Assembly: GCA_903845315.1 (NCBI GenBank)
Contig: CAIMWY010000273.1
Coordinates: 1 to 8,650 of the forward strand
DNA length: 8,650 nucleotides
Reading direction: 5' to 3'
Origin: an uncultured Burkholderiales bacterium
GTDB taxonomy: Bacteria > Pseudomonadota > Gammaproteobacteria > Burkholderiales > Burkholderiaceae
The notes under the pieces are model-generated. The model saw nothing but the letters and a program-made list of their open reading frames with translations. It was not told the DNA's origin and searched no databases. Position numbers and translations under genes: made by a program. Shown one piece after another: positions 1 through 6,292 of this stretch (position 1 is the first letter of the stretch; the number at the start of each line of letters is the position of its first letter).

Positions 1-1
1 G

Positions 2-871
2 CTGGTGGCGGCCCAGGTGGTGGGCATCACGGCCATCTACATTTACCTGCGTGACGAATACCACGGCTGTCGCGCCCTGCTGCAACAAGAACTGGCCAAG
101 CTGCAAGCCAACCCACCGTGTGCTTTGCCCCACATCGAATTGCGCCGTGGTGCGGGGGCCTACATCTGTGGTGAAGAGTCGGCCATGATCGAGAGCATCG
201 AAGGCAAACGGGGCGAACCCCGCATGCGCCCGCCCTACATCGCCCAAGTGGGCTTGTTTGGCCGACCCACCTTGGAACACAACTTTGAAACCCTGTACTG
301 GGTGCGCGACATCGTGCAAAAAGGTCCCAACTGGTTCAGCGGCTTTGGACGTCACGGGCGTCAGGGCTTGCGCAGTTTCAGCGTGAGTGGTCGCGTCCAA
401 CAGCCCGGCGTCAAGCTCGCACCTGCGGGCATCACCCTGCAAGAGTTGGTGGACGAGTACTGCGGCGGCATGTTGCCGGGGCACACGCTGTATGCCTACT
501 TGCCAGGCGGGGCTTCGGGTGGCATCTTGCCTGCGCACATGAGCCAGATCCCGCTCGACTTTGACACCTTGCAGCCGCATGGTTGCTTCATTGGCTCGGC
601 GGCGGTCATCGTGCTCAGCCAGCACGACCGCGCGCGCGATGCGGCGCTCAACATGATGCGATTTTTTGAGCACGAGAGTTGCGGTCAATGCACGCCATGC
701 CGTGTGGGCACGGCCAAAGCCGCGAAGCTTATGCAGGCCCCGGTGTGGGACCTCGCCACGCTCGAGGACCTGAACCAAGTCATGGCCGATGCGTCCATTT
801 GCGGCCTCGGACAAGCGGCGCCCAACCCGGTGCGCTGCGTGCAAACCTATTTCAAACACGAGGTGGCTTGA
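2..871 (+). CDS. fdsB: NAD-dependent formate dehydrogenase, beta (diaphorase) subunit FdsB, 3' partial
   Basis: This is the C-terminal 289 codons of a NuoF-like flavoprotein; the 5' end lies outside the window, so the in-frame GTG at base 5 is an internal valine and not a start. In the family this subunit binds FMN, NAD(H) and one 4Fe-4S cluster, and passes electrons from the molybdenum subunit to NAD+ in the cytoplasm. Visible signs are the glycine-rich GAGAYICGEE motif (bases 149-178) followed by the EGKRGEPR segment, typical of NuoF/HoxF/FdsB. The cluster motif CGQCTPC has cysteine codons at 680, 689 and 698, and the fourth cysteine is in SICGLG at base 800. The TGA stop touches the ATG of fdsA, and the two are in the same frame. 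The downstream FdsA partner is what separates this from complex I NuoF. An fdsG gene would be expected upstream but is not in the window. Confidence 0.93.
   Translation: MVAAQVVGITAIYIYLRDEYHGCRALLQQELAKLQANPPCALPHIELRRGAGAYICGEESAMIESIEGKRGEPRMRPPYIAQVGLFGRPTLEHNFETLYWVRDIVQKGPNWFSGFGRHGRQGLRSFSVSGRVQQPGVKLAPAGITLQELVDEYCGGMLPGHTLYAYLPGGASGGILPAHMSQIPLDFDTLQPHGCFIGSAAVIVLSQHDRARDAALNMMRFFEHESCGQCTPCRVGTAKAAKLMQAPVWDLATLEDLNQVMADASICGLGQAAPNPVRCVQTYFKHEVA
860..865 (+). promoter_or_regulatory. Shine-Dalgarno site of fdsA inside the fdsB 3' end
   Basis: GAGGTG lies within the last codons of fdsB, six bases before the fdsA ATG at 872. It is a full six-base match to the anti-Shine-Dalgarno sequence. 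It supports 872 as the start even though the fdsB stop codon leaves no spacer, and it suggests reinitiation or coupled translation of the two subunits. Confidence 0.7.
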
Positions 872-3790
872 ATGGGTGCCCCAACAACCGCTGCCCCATC
901 GCAGCCCGCCACGGTGACCTTGCGCATCGACCAACAGACGGTGCATGCGCTGGAAGGCGAAACCATTTTCAAAGCCGCGCAACGCCACGGCATTGACATT
1001 CCGCACCTGTGCTTCAAAGACGGCTTGCGCCCCGACGGCAATTGCCGCGCCTGCGTGGTCGAGATCGCCGGTGAACGCACGCTGGCCCCGAGCTGCTGCC
1101 GCACCGCCACCGCAAGCTTGGAGGTTCTGGTCAACAGCCCGCGTGCGGTCAAGAGCCAAAAAATGGTGCTGGAGATGCTGCTCTCCGACATGCCCGACGT
1201 GGGCCACAAGTGGTTGGACGACGGGGCTGGCCAGCATGGCGAACTCAGCACTTGGGCCAACCGTCTGGACGTGCAGGTGCGCCCCGCCTTGCAAGCGCTG
1301 CGTCGCACCCAACCCGCGCCCGACATGTCACACCCCGCCATGGCGGTGAACTTGGATGCGTGCATCCAGTGCAACCGCTGCGTGCGTGCGTGTCGTGAGG
1401 AACAAGTCAACGATGTGATTGGCTACGCCCACCGGGGCGTGCACAGCGCCATCGTGTTCGACTTGGACGACGCCATGGGCAGCAGCAGCTGTGTGGCCTG
1501 TGGCGAATGCGTGCAGGCTTGCCCCACCGGCGCCTTGATGCCGAAATCCCAAATGGGCTCGCAGGTGGTGGACAAGAAAGTGGACTCGGTGTGTCCGTTT
1601 TGTGGGGTGGGTTGCTTGCTCACCTACAACGTCAAAGACAACCGCATCGTCAGCGTCGATGGGCGTGACGGCCCGGCCAACCACCAACGTTTGTGCGTCA
1701 AAGGCCGCTTTGGCTTTGACTACGCGTACAGCCCGCAGCGGCTTACCGTGCCTTTGATTCGCAAAGCCGGTGTGCCCAAAGACCCAGCAGCCATTGCCCA
1801 CCTCAACCGAGATGCCGCCGATTGGTCCCAGGTGTTTCGTGAAGCGACATGGGAAGAAGCCCTGGCGCTCGCTGCAGGCCAGCTCGCCCATCTGCGCGAC
1901 ACCCATGGCCACAAAGCACTGGCGGGTTTTGGCTCGGCCAAGGGCAGCAACGAAGAAGCCTATTTGTTCCAAAAGCTGGTGCGCACGGGCTTTGGCTCCA
2001 ACAACGTGGACCACTGCACGCGCTTGTGTCACGCCTCCAGCGTGGCCGCACTGCTCGAAGGCGTGGGCTCGGCCGCTGTGAGCAACCAAGTCAATGACGT
2101 GGCGCATGCCGAGCTGATTTTTGTCATCGGCTCCAACCCCACGGCCAACCACCCGGTGGCCGCCACCTGGATGAAGAACGCGGCCAAGCGCGGCGCCAAG
2201 ATTGTCTTGGCTGACCCCCGTGTCACCGACATCGGCAAACACGCGTGGCGCACTTTACAGTTCAAGCCCGACACCGATGTGGCCATGCTCAACGCCTTGA
2301 TTCACACCGTGATCGATGAAGACTTGGTCAACCAAGAATTCATCCGCGACCGCGCCAACAACTTCGAAGCGCTTCAACAGAATGTGCAGGGCTACAGCCC
2401 CGAAGCCATGGCACCGATCTGTGGCATTCCTGCCGCCACCTTGCGCGAAGTAGCACGGGCCTTTGCCACCGCCAAAAGCGCCATGGTGTTGTGGGGCATG
2501 GGCGTGAGCCAGCACGTGCATGGCACCGACAACGCGCGTTGCCTGATTGCACTGGTCAGCGTGACCGGCCAAATCGGCAAACCTGGTTCTGGCCTGCACC
2601 CCCTGCGCGGCCAAAACAATGTGCAGGGGGCCAGCGACGCGGGCTTGATCCCCATGATGTACCCCAACTACCAACGCGTGAGCCACGCTGCTGCACACGA
2701 CTGGTTTGAAAAGTTTTGGGACACACCACTCGACAACCAACCCGGCTACACCGTGGTCGAGATCATGCACAAAGCCCTGGCCGACGACAGCGACCCGCAC
2801 AAGGTGCGCGGCATGTACATCATGGGCGAGAACCCGGCCATGAGCGATCCCGATTTGAACCATGCCCGCCATGCCCTGGCCTCGCTGGAGCACCTGGTGG
2901 TGCAAGACATCTTCATGACCGAAACCGCCTGGCTGGCCGACGTGGTGTTGCCCGCCACTGCGTGGCCCGAAAAAACCGGCACTGTCACCAACACCGACCG
3001 CATGGTGCAGCTGGGTCAGCAAGCCATCGATCCCCCGGGGCAAGCCAAGCCTGACCTGTGGATCATTCAACAAATTGCACAGCGCATGGGCCCTCACGCG
3101 AGCTTACTGCGCGACCCACGGTCCCCCGAGGGGGCGTCGCGCGCCTTGGCATGTGGTTATGCGGGGCCGCACAGCGGCGTGGCTGCTGTGTACGAAGAAA
3201 TGCGCCAAGCCATGCACGGTGTGATTGCGGGCATCAGCTGGGAACGTTTGCAGCGCGAGTCCAGTGTGACCTACCCGTGTTTGAGCGAGACCGATCCGGG
3301 CGCACCCACGGTGTTTACCGAGCACTTTGACACCGACGATGGCCGTGTGCATTTGGTGCCCGCAAACATCATCCCCGCCGACGAACGCCCCGATGCCGAC
3401 TACCCCTTTGTGCTGATCACCGGTCGCCAGTTGGAACACTGGCACACCGGCAGCATGACGCGCCGATCGGGCGTACTCGACGCCATCGAGCCCTGGGCCA
3501 CTGCATCGATGTGTGCTTCAGATCTGCTGTTGTTAGGTCTGATGGCGGGCGACGTGATCACCGTGGCCTCGCGCCGTGGCCAGGTGAGCTTGCGGGTGCG
3601 CCGGGACGATGGCACACCCGTCGGTGCGATATTTATGCCGTTTGCTTATTACGAAGCGGCGGCCAATTTGATGACCAATGCAGCACTCGATCCGTTCGGC
3701 AAAATTCCGGAGTTCAAGTACTGCGCGGTGGCCGTGCGTGCGGGCGGGGAGTTGCCGCAGAGCGCAGGTTTTTTGAATCTCTCGGCTTGA
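872..3790 (+). CDS. fdsA: NAD-dependent formate dehydrogenase, alpha (molybdopterin catalytic) subunit FdsA
   Basis: This 972-residue catalytic subunit oxidises formate to CO2 at a bis-molybdopterin guanine dinucleotide centre and sends electrons through iron-sulfur clusters to FdsB. In order it shows: an N-terminal 2Fe-2S domain (C47, C58, C61, C75 or C76); two ferredoxin-type 4Fe-4S motifs (C164/167/170/174 and C207/210/213/217); the molybdenum-proximal 4Fe-4S motif (C241, C244, C248, C275); and the large molybdopterin domain. The active-site pair is C386-H387 in TRLCHASS, and R579 in PLRGQNN fits the conserved catalytic arginine. The catalytic residue is cysteine, not selenocysteine. A C-terminal molybdopterin-dinucleotide-binding domain follows from about residue 840. 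No Cys is present between residues 77 and 163, where an NuoG-like His(Cys)3 cluster would lie. Residues about 741-761 look like an insertion containing a palindrome. The start is fixed by the upstream GAGGTG. No fdsC or fdsD follows. Confidence 0.96.
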   Translation: MGAPTTAAPSQPATVTLRIDQQTVHALEGETIFKAAQRHGIDIPHLCFKDGLRPDGNCRACVVEIAGERTLAPSCCRTATASLEVLVNSPRAVKSQKMVLEMLLSDMPDVGHKWLDDGAGQHGELSTWANRLDVQVRPALQALRRTQPAPDMSHPAMAVNLDACIQCNRCVRACREEQVNDVIGYAHRGVHSAIVFDLDDAMGSSSCVACGECVQACPTGALMPKSQMGSQVVDKKVDSVCPFCGVGCLLTYNVKDNRIVSVDGRDGPANHQRLCVKGRFGFDYAYSPQRLTVPLIRKAGVPKDPAAIAHLNRDAADWSQVFREATWEEALALAAGQLAHLRDTHGHKALAGFGSAKGSNEEAYLFQKLVRTGFGSNNVDHCTRLCHASSVAALLEGVGSAAVSNQVNDVAHAELIFVIGSNPTANHPVAATWMKNAAKRGAKIVLADPRVTDIGKHAWRTLQFKPDTDVAMLNALIHTVIDEDLVNQEFIRDRANNFEALQQNVQGYSPEAMAPICGIPAATLREVARAFATAKSAMVLWGMGVSQHVHGTDNARCLIALVSVTGQIGKPGSGLHPLRGQNNVQGASDAGLIPMMYPNYQRVSHAAAHDWFEKFWDTPLDNQPGYTVVEIMHKALADDSDPHKVRGMYIMGENPAMSDPDLNHARHALASLEHLVVQDIFMTETAWLADVVLPATAWPEKTGTVTNTDRMVQLGQQAIDPPGQAKPDLWIIQQIAQRMGPHASLLRDPRSPEGASRALACGYAGPHSGVAAVYEEMRQAMHGVIAGISWERLQRESSVTYPCLSETDPGAPTVFTEHFDTDDGRVHLVPANIIPADERPDADYPFVLITGRQLEHWHTGSMTRRSGVLDAIEPWATASMCASDLLLLGLMAGDVITVASRRGQVSLRVRRDDGTPVGAIFMPFAYYEAAANLMTNAALDPFGKIPEFKYCAVAVRAGGELPQSAGFLNLSA
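3109..3142 (+). repeat. GC-rich palindromic element embedded in fdsA coding sequence
   Basis: Outer arms GCGCGAC (3109-3115) and GTCGCGC (3136-3142) are exact reverse complements. They enclose a perfect inner stem CCCCC-GA-GGGGG (3123-3134), with seven unpaired bases on the left and one on the right. The element reads through in frame as about residues 746-757 of FdsA (RDPRSPEGAS region), between the QRMG and YAGPHSG segments. The shape is like the small REP-type or intergenic hairpins common in GC-rich proteobacteria. That it is a mobile or repeated element is inference, since only one copy is in the window. Confidence 0.5.
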
Positions 3791-3810
3791 ATTTTTAAGC
3801 CTACGCAAGA

Positions 3811-3842
3811 AAGAAAAAAGGCACCCCGAAGGTGCCTTTGTC
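3811..3842. terminator. Bidirectional intrinsic terminator between fdsA and the phasin gene
   Basis: The inverted repeat GGCACC (3820-3825) / GGTGCC (3831-3836) has a five-base loop. Read on the minus strand it is followed by a run of six or more T (the complement of the A-rich stretch at 3811-3819), so it is a strong terminator for the phasin gene, whose stop codon is 24 bases away. On the plus strand the hairpin is followed only by TTTGTCTT, a weaker tail, but it can also end the fds transcript about 30 bases after the fdsA stop. Confidence 0.8.
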
Positions 3843-3859
3843 TTCAAGCAGCGCAGTGA

Positions 3860-4408
3860 TTAAGCGCGTGCTTTGCGGCGGGCAGGTGCCTTGACCGTGG
3901 CTTTGGGCGCATGCTCTTTCAGTTTGGCCAAACCTTCTTGAGCCATGGCAGCAGATTGCTTGGCAGTTTTGCGTGCTTGAGCGATTGCTTGGTTGCCCGA
4001 TTCAATGGCCGACTTCACAGCAGCGACAGCAACTTCAGAACCTTCAGGGGCGTTCTTGAGGTTGTCTTGAATAGCTTTGCTTGCAGCCGAATGGGCTTTG
4101 TCGAAATGTGATTCAGCGAAAGCGCTGGTTTCGGTTTGAAACTCTTGGCTCAACTCAAAGGCGGTGGCGGCAAAACCAGCCAAGCTTTTGACGGAAACTT
4201 CGAGTTGTTCTTTGAACAACTCCATCGCAGCCGATGGGTCTTTGACGCTGAACAACGCCTCGAGTTGTTCTTGTGCCAACTCGGCGCTCAACTTGGCTTG
4301 TGCCAAGCTCAATTCGGTCAGGCGTTCGACTTGAGACACCGACAAATTGGCCAACTCGTAACCGGATTGCACAGAAGCTTGAACGTTTGCTTTGACTTGT
4401 TGTTGCAT
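3860..4408 (-). CDS. Phasin family protein (polyhydroxyalkanoate granule-associated)
   Basis: This 182-residue protein is almost wholly alpha-helical and amphipathic, rich in Ala, Gln, Glu and Lys, with no Cys or Trp and no signal peptide. That composition and length are typical of the short Burkholderiales phasins (PhaP type) that coat intracellular polyhydroxyalkanoate granules. The N-terminal part (about residues 1-110, containing VERLTELSLAQAK and LFKEQLE) fits the phasin domain. The last 15 or so residues (KATVKAPARRKARA) form a short basic Ala/Lys/Pro/Arg tail, the kind of tail that in some phasins contacts DNA or the cell pole; that role here is inference. The start at 4408 is supported by AAAGGAA (4420-4414), five bases upstream. 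It is a single-gene unit, ended by the hairpin at 3820-3836. The specific paralogue (phaP1, phaP2 and so on) cannot be assigned. Confidence 0.87.
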   Translation of the reverse strand: MQQQVKANVQASVQSGYELANLSVSQVERLTELSLAQAKLSAELAQEQLEALFSVKDPSAAMELFKEQLEVSVKSLAGFAATAFELSQEFQTETSAFAESHFDKAHSAASKAIQDNLKNAPEGSEVAVAAVKSAIESGNQAIAQARKTAKQSAAMAQEGLAKLKEHAPKATVKAPARRKARA

Positions 4409-4575
4409 GATGATTCCTTTAAAAAATAAATAACATGGCGAAATCTTAATCGTGCTTATCGTTTTCTTTGCAGCAGAGTGCGTACTTTAGAGACGGCGCT
4501 CTAGTGCGCAACCATCTGTCTTGTACAAGCGGCTTAGGTAGCATGGCGTATCTCAGTTTTTCAAGTGCCATTGCC
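4409..4575. promoter_or_regulatory. Divergent intergenic region between phasin and Bug receptor genes
   Basis: This A/T-richer spacer must carry the promoter of the phasin gene (leftward) and probably that of the receptor gene (rightward). On the minus strand a TAAGAT at about 4445-4450 is a loose -10 candidate for the phasin gene, but no convincing -35 is at the right distance. A perfect ten-base palindrome CTTGTACAAG lies at 4520-4529, and a GCGC..GCGC inverted repeat at 4496-4509 is imperfect. No regulator can be named, and the promoter positions are not established. Confidence 0.35.
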
Positions 4576-5565
4576 ATGCCCCCACTTCATCGTCGTTTGT
4601 TCAAGTGCCTGGCCTTCGCATGGCTCCTCATGGGTGGTGTGCCGTTGGCATGCCACGCGCAAACAGCATTTCCAAGTCGTGTCATCAAAGTCATCGTACC
4701 GGTAGCCCCCGGTGGTGGGGCCGACATGGTGGCGCGCATGGTGACCGACAAAATGGCGCATGCGCTGGGCACATCCATCATCATCGACAACAAAGCCGGC
4801 GCCTCGGGCTCGATTGCCGCCATGGAAGTCGCGCGTGCCGCGCCCGATGGCTACACCTTGATGCAATGCTTTGTGGCCACCCACAGCACCAACCCTGCGG
4901 TGTTGAAAATCAAATACGACCCCATTGCCGACTTCACACCGGTGGGCATGATGGCGCGCACCTCCAACGTATTGGTGGTGGGCGACAAAAACAAAGCCAA
5001 AACCTTGCCCGAGTTTTTGGCGCTGGCACGCAGCAAGCCTGGCGCCATGAGCTATTCGTCGGCAGGCAGTGGCTCGGCCACGCACCTCATCATGGAGTAC
5101 TTGGAGAACCAAGCCAAAGTGGGCTTGGTGCATGTGCCCTATAAAGGCGCAGCCCCTGCCATTCAAGACTTACTGGGCGGCCAAGTCGATGCCATGTTTC
5201 CCAGCCTCACCACGGCCTTGCCCTACATCAAAGCGGGCAAGTTGCGTGCGCTGGCCGTAGCGTCTCCCAAACGCGACCCGGTGTTGCCCGATGTGCCCAC
5301 CGTGGCCGAGATGGGCTTTGCGGGATTCAGTGCCATTCAATGGTGGGGTTTGTGCGCGCCCGCCAAAACGCCTGAACCTGTGGTGGCCAAGCTCAACAAA
5401 GCGCTCAACGATGCCTTGGTGCAGCCTGACATCACCAAGCGCCTGAGTGACATTGCAGCGGAACCTAGCCCCATGTCACCGCAGCAGTTTGAAGAGTTTT
5501 TAAAAACCGAAGTGGCCAAGTGGACCAAATTGGTGAAAGACGTCAACCTGCAGATCGAGCCCTGA
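4576..5565 (+). CDS. Bug/TctC-family tripartite tricarboxylate transporter-type periplasmic solute receptor
   Basis: The protein is an extracytoplasmic binding protein of the Bug (Bordetella uptake gene)/TctC family, which binds small carboxylates or related metabolites. From ATG 4576 it has 329 residues, normal for the family, with a Sec signal peptide: basic MPPLHRRLFK, a hydrophobic core to about residue 25, and probable cleavage after ACHA (residue 28). Family motifs follow: FPSRVIKVIVPVAPGGGAD (about 32-50), GASGSIAAMEVARAAPDGYTL (about 76-96) and VPYKGAAPAIQDLLGGQVDA. The start is uncertain. ATG 4543 would add 11 residues and has a weak AGG at 4536-4538, whereas 4576 gives the more normal signal peptide. 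Frames open back to 4468, but that extension is not protein-like. No membrane subunits (TctA/TctB) are adjacent, so it is an orphan receptor as is common in Burkholderiales. The ligand cannot be told from sequence. Confidence 0.9.
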   Translation: MPPLHRRLFKCLAFAWLLMGGVPLACHAQTAFPSRVIKVIVPVAPGGGADMVARMVTDKMAHALGTSIIIDNKAGASGSIAAMEVARAAPDGYTLMQCFVATHSTNPAVLKIKYDPIADFTPVGMMARTSNVLVVGDKNKAKTLPEFLALARSKPGAMSYSSAGSGSATHLIMEYLENQAKVGLVHVPYKGAAPAIQDLLGGQVDAMFPSLTTALPYIKAGKLRALAVASPKRDPVLPDVPTVAEMGFAGFSAIQWWGLCAPAKTPEPVVAKLNKALNDALVQPDITKRLSDIAAEPSPMSPQQFEEFLKTEVAKWTKLVKDVNLQIEP

Positions 5566-5585
5566 GGTCTGAGCAGGTCGGTGCA

Positions 5586-6209
5586 TCAAGCATCCAGCCA
5601 CGCACAAATTGGCGCCCATTGGTCCAAGTCTTTTTGAACTTTGGACGGTGTGATGTCAAAAATTGATAAACCGTGCGCGGCCATGTGCAAGTAGTACTGG
5701 GTGTCGCGCAAATAGCCCAGCACGGGCACGTTCAACGAGTCGACAAACTTGTGTAGATTGGCCGCCGAGATGGTGCGTGCATCCACCCGGTTGCCTATCA
5801 CACCCACTTCGGTGTCTAAGTTTTTGGTGATGTCGACCAATTGGCTTAAAAATTCTTGCGTGGCCTGCATGTCAAACACGCTGGGCATGATGGGCACCAC
5901 CACTTTGTCGGCGCGCTGAATCACCTCTTGCAAACGCCAGCCTTGAAGGCCGCCTGGCGTGTCAATCACCATGTGGGTGCTGCCGCGTGGTGGCTTGGCC
6001 GTGAGCACCAAATCGGCTTCGAATTCGAACGAGGTAATGGACCCTAAAACTTCAGGCCTTTGGCTCAACCAAAACTTGGAGGACTGCTGCTTGTCAGCAT
6101 CGCCCAGCACGACGATGTGCCCTTGACTGGCAAAGTAGCCGGCGATGTTGGTGGACAACGTGGATTTACCTGCCCCTCCTTTGGGGTTTGCGACAACGAT
6201 GACTTTCAT
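5586..6209 (-). CDS. Orphan ParA/MinD-family P-loop ATPase
   Basis: This 207-residue protein is a short ParA-type ATPase without the N-terminal helix-turn-helix domain of plasmid P1-type ParA. The deviant Walker A is at residues 8-17 (NPKGGAGKST, with signature lysine K10 and P-loop K15). The switch-like DADKQQS is at 38-44, and the Walker B region HMVIDTPG at 79-86 has D83. Family members form nucleotide-dependent dimers that often bind DNA or membrane and position cargo such as chromosomes, plasmids, chemoreceptors, carbon-fixing bodies or storage granules. No ParB, centromere-like repeats or other partition gene lies within the window, so the cargo is unknown. No clear Shine-Dalgarno site precedes ATG 6209. 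The gene ends 20 bases from the converging Bug receptor gene. It lies 83 bases downstream of the hydrolase gene on the same strand and may share its transcript. The region looks more A/T-rich than fdsA. Confidence 0.88.
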   Translation of the reverse strand: MKVIVVANPKGGAGKSTLSTNIAGYFASQGHIVVLGDADKQQSSKFWLSQRPEVLGSITSFEFEADLVLTAKPPRGSTHMVIDTPGGLQGWRLQEVIQRADKVVVPIMPSVFDMQATQEFLSQLVDITKNLDTEVGVIGNRVDARTISAANLHKFVDSLNVPVLGYLRDTQYYLHMAAHGLSIFDITPSKVQKDLDQWAPICAWLDA

Positions 6210-6292
6210 GGATGGCTTAAATTTTTTCGCGTGACGGGCTCTGGGGGTGGGATCTTACCGCCCGAGCGTTGGTGTCTGCGACCCGTGTTCGC

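Noticed and set aside
5..7. GTG at base 5 as the start of the first gene.
   Set aside because: The frame is open to the window edge and the protein lacks the N-terminal half of FdsB, so this is an internal valine.
869..871. The TGA between fdsB and fdsA as a selenocysteine codon, since some formate dehydrogenases are selenoproteins.
   Set aside because: The catalytic residue is already visible as C386 in FdsA, and the TGA sits at a subunit junction with a good Shine-Dalgarno site and ATG directly after it.
1328..3097. Long open frames on the minus strand under fdsA (1328-2242 and 2255-3097).
   Set aside because: They lie wholly opposite a well-recognised enzyme in GC-rich DNA, show His/Val/Ala-rich nonsense composition with no family motifs, and are expected from codon bias on the sense strand.
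4468..4575. Start of the Bug receptor at 4468 (365 residues).
   Set aside because: The extra residues precede a complete signal peptide, which should be at the N-terminus, and the stretch overlaps the likely promoter region.
5566..5585. Possible terminator between the converging Bug and ParA genes.
   Set aside because: Only 20 bases separate the stops and no stem followed by a T run is visible on either strand.
6210..6292. Possible terminator or promoter between the hydrolase and ParA genes.
   Set aside because: Short G/C-rich arms exist, but they do not form a clean stem with a T tract, and no convincing promoter boxes are seen.
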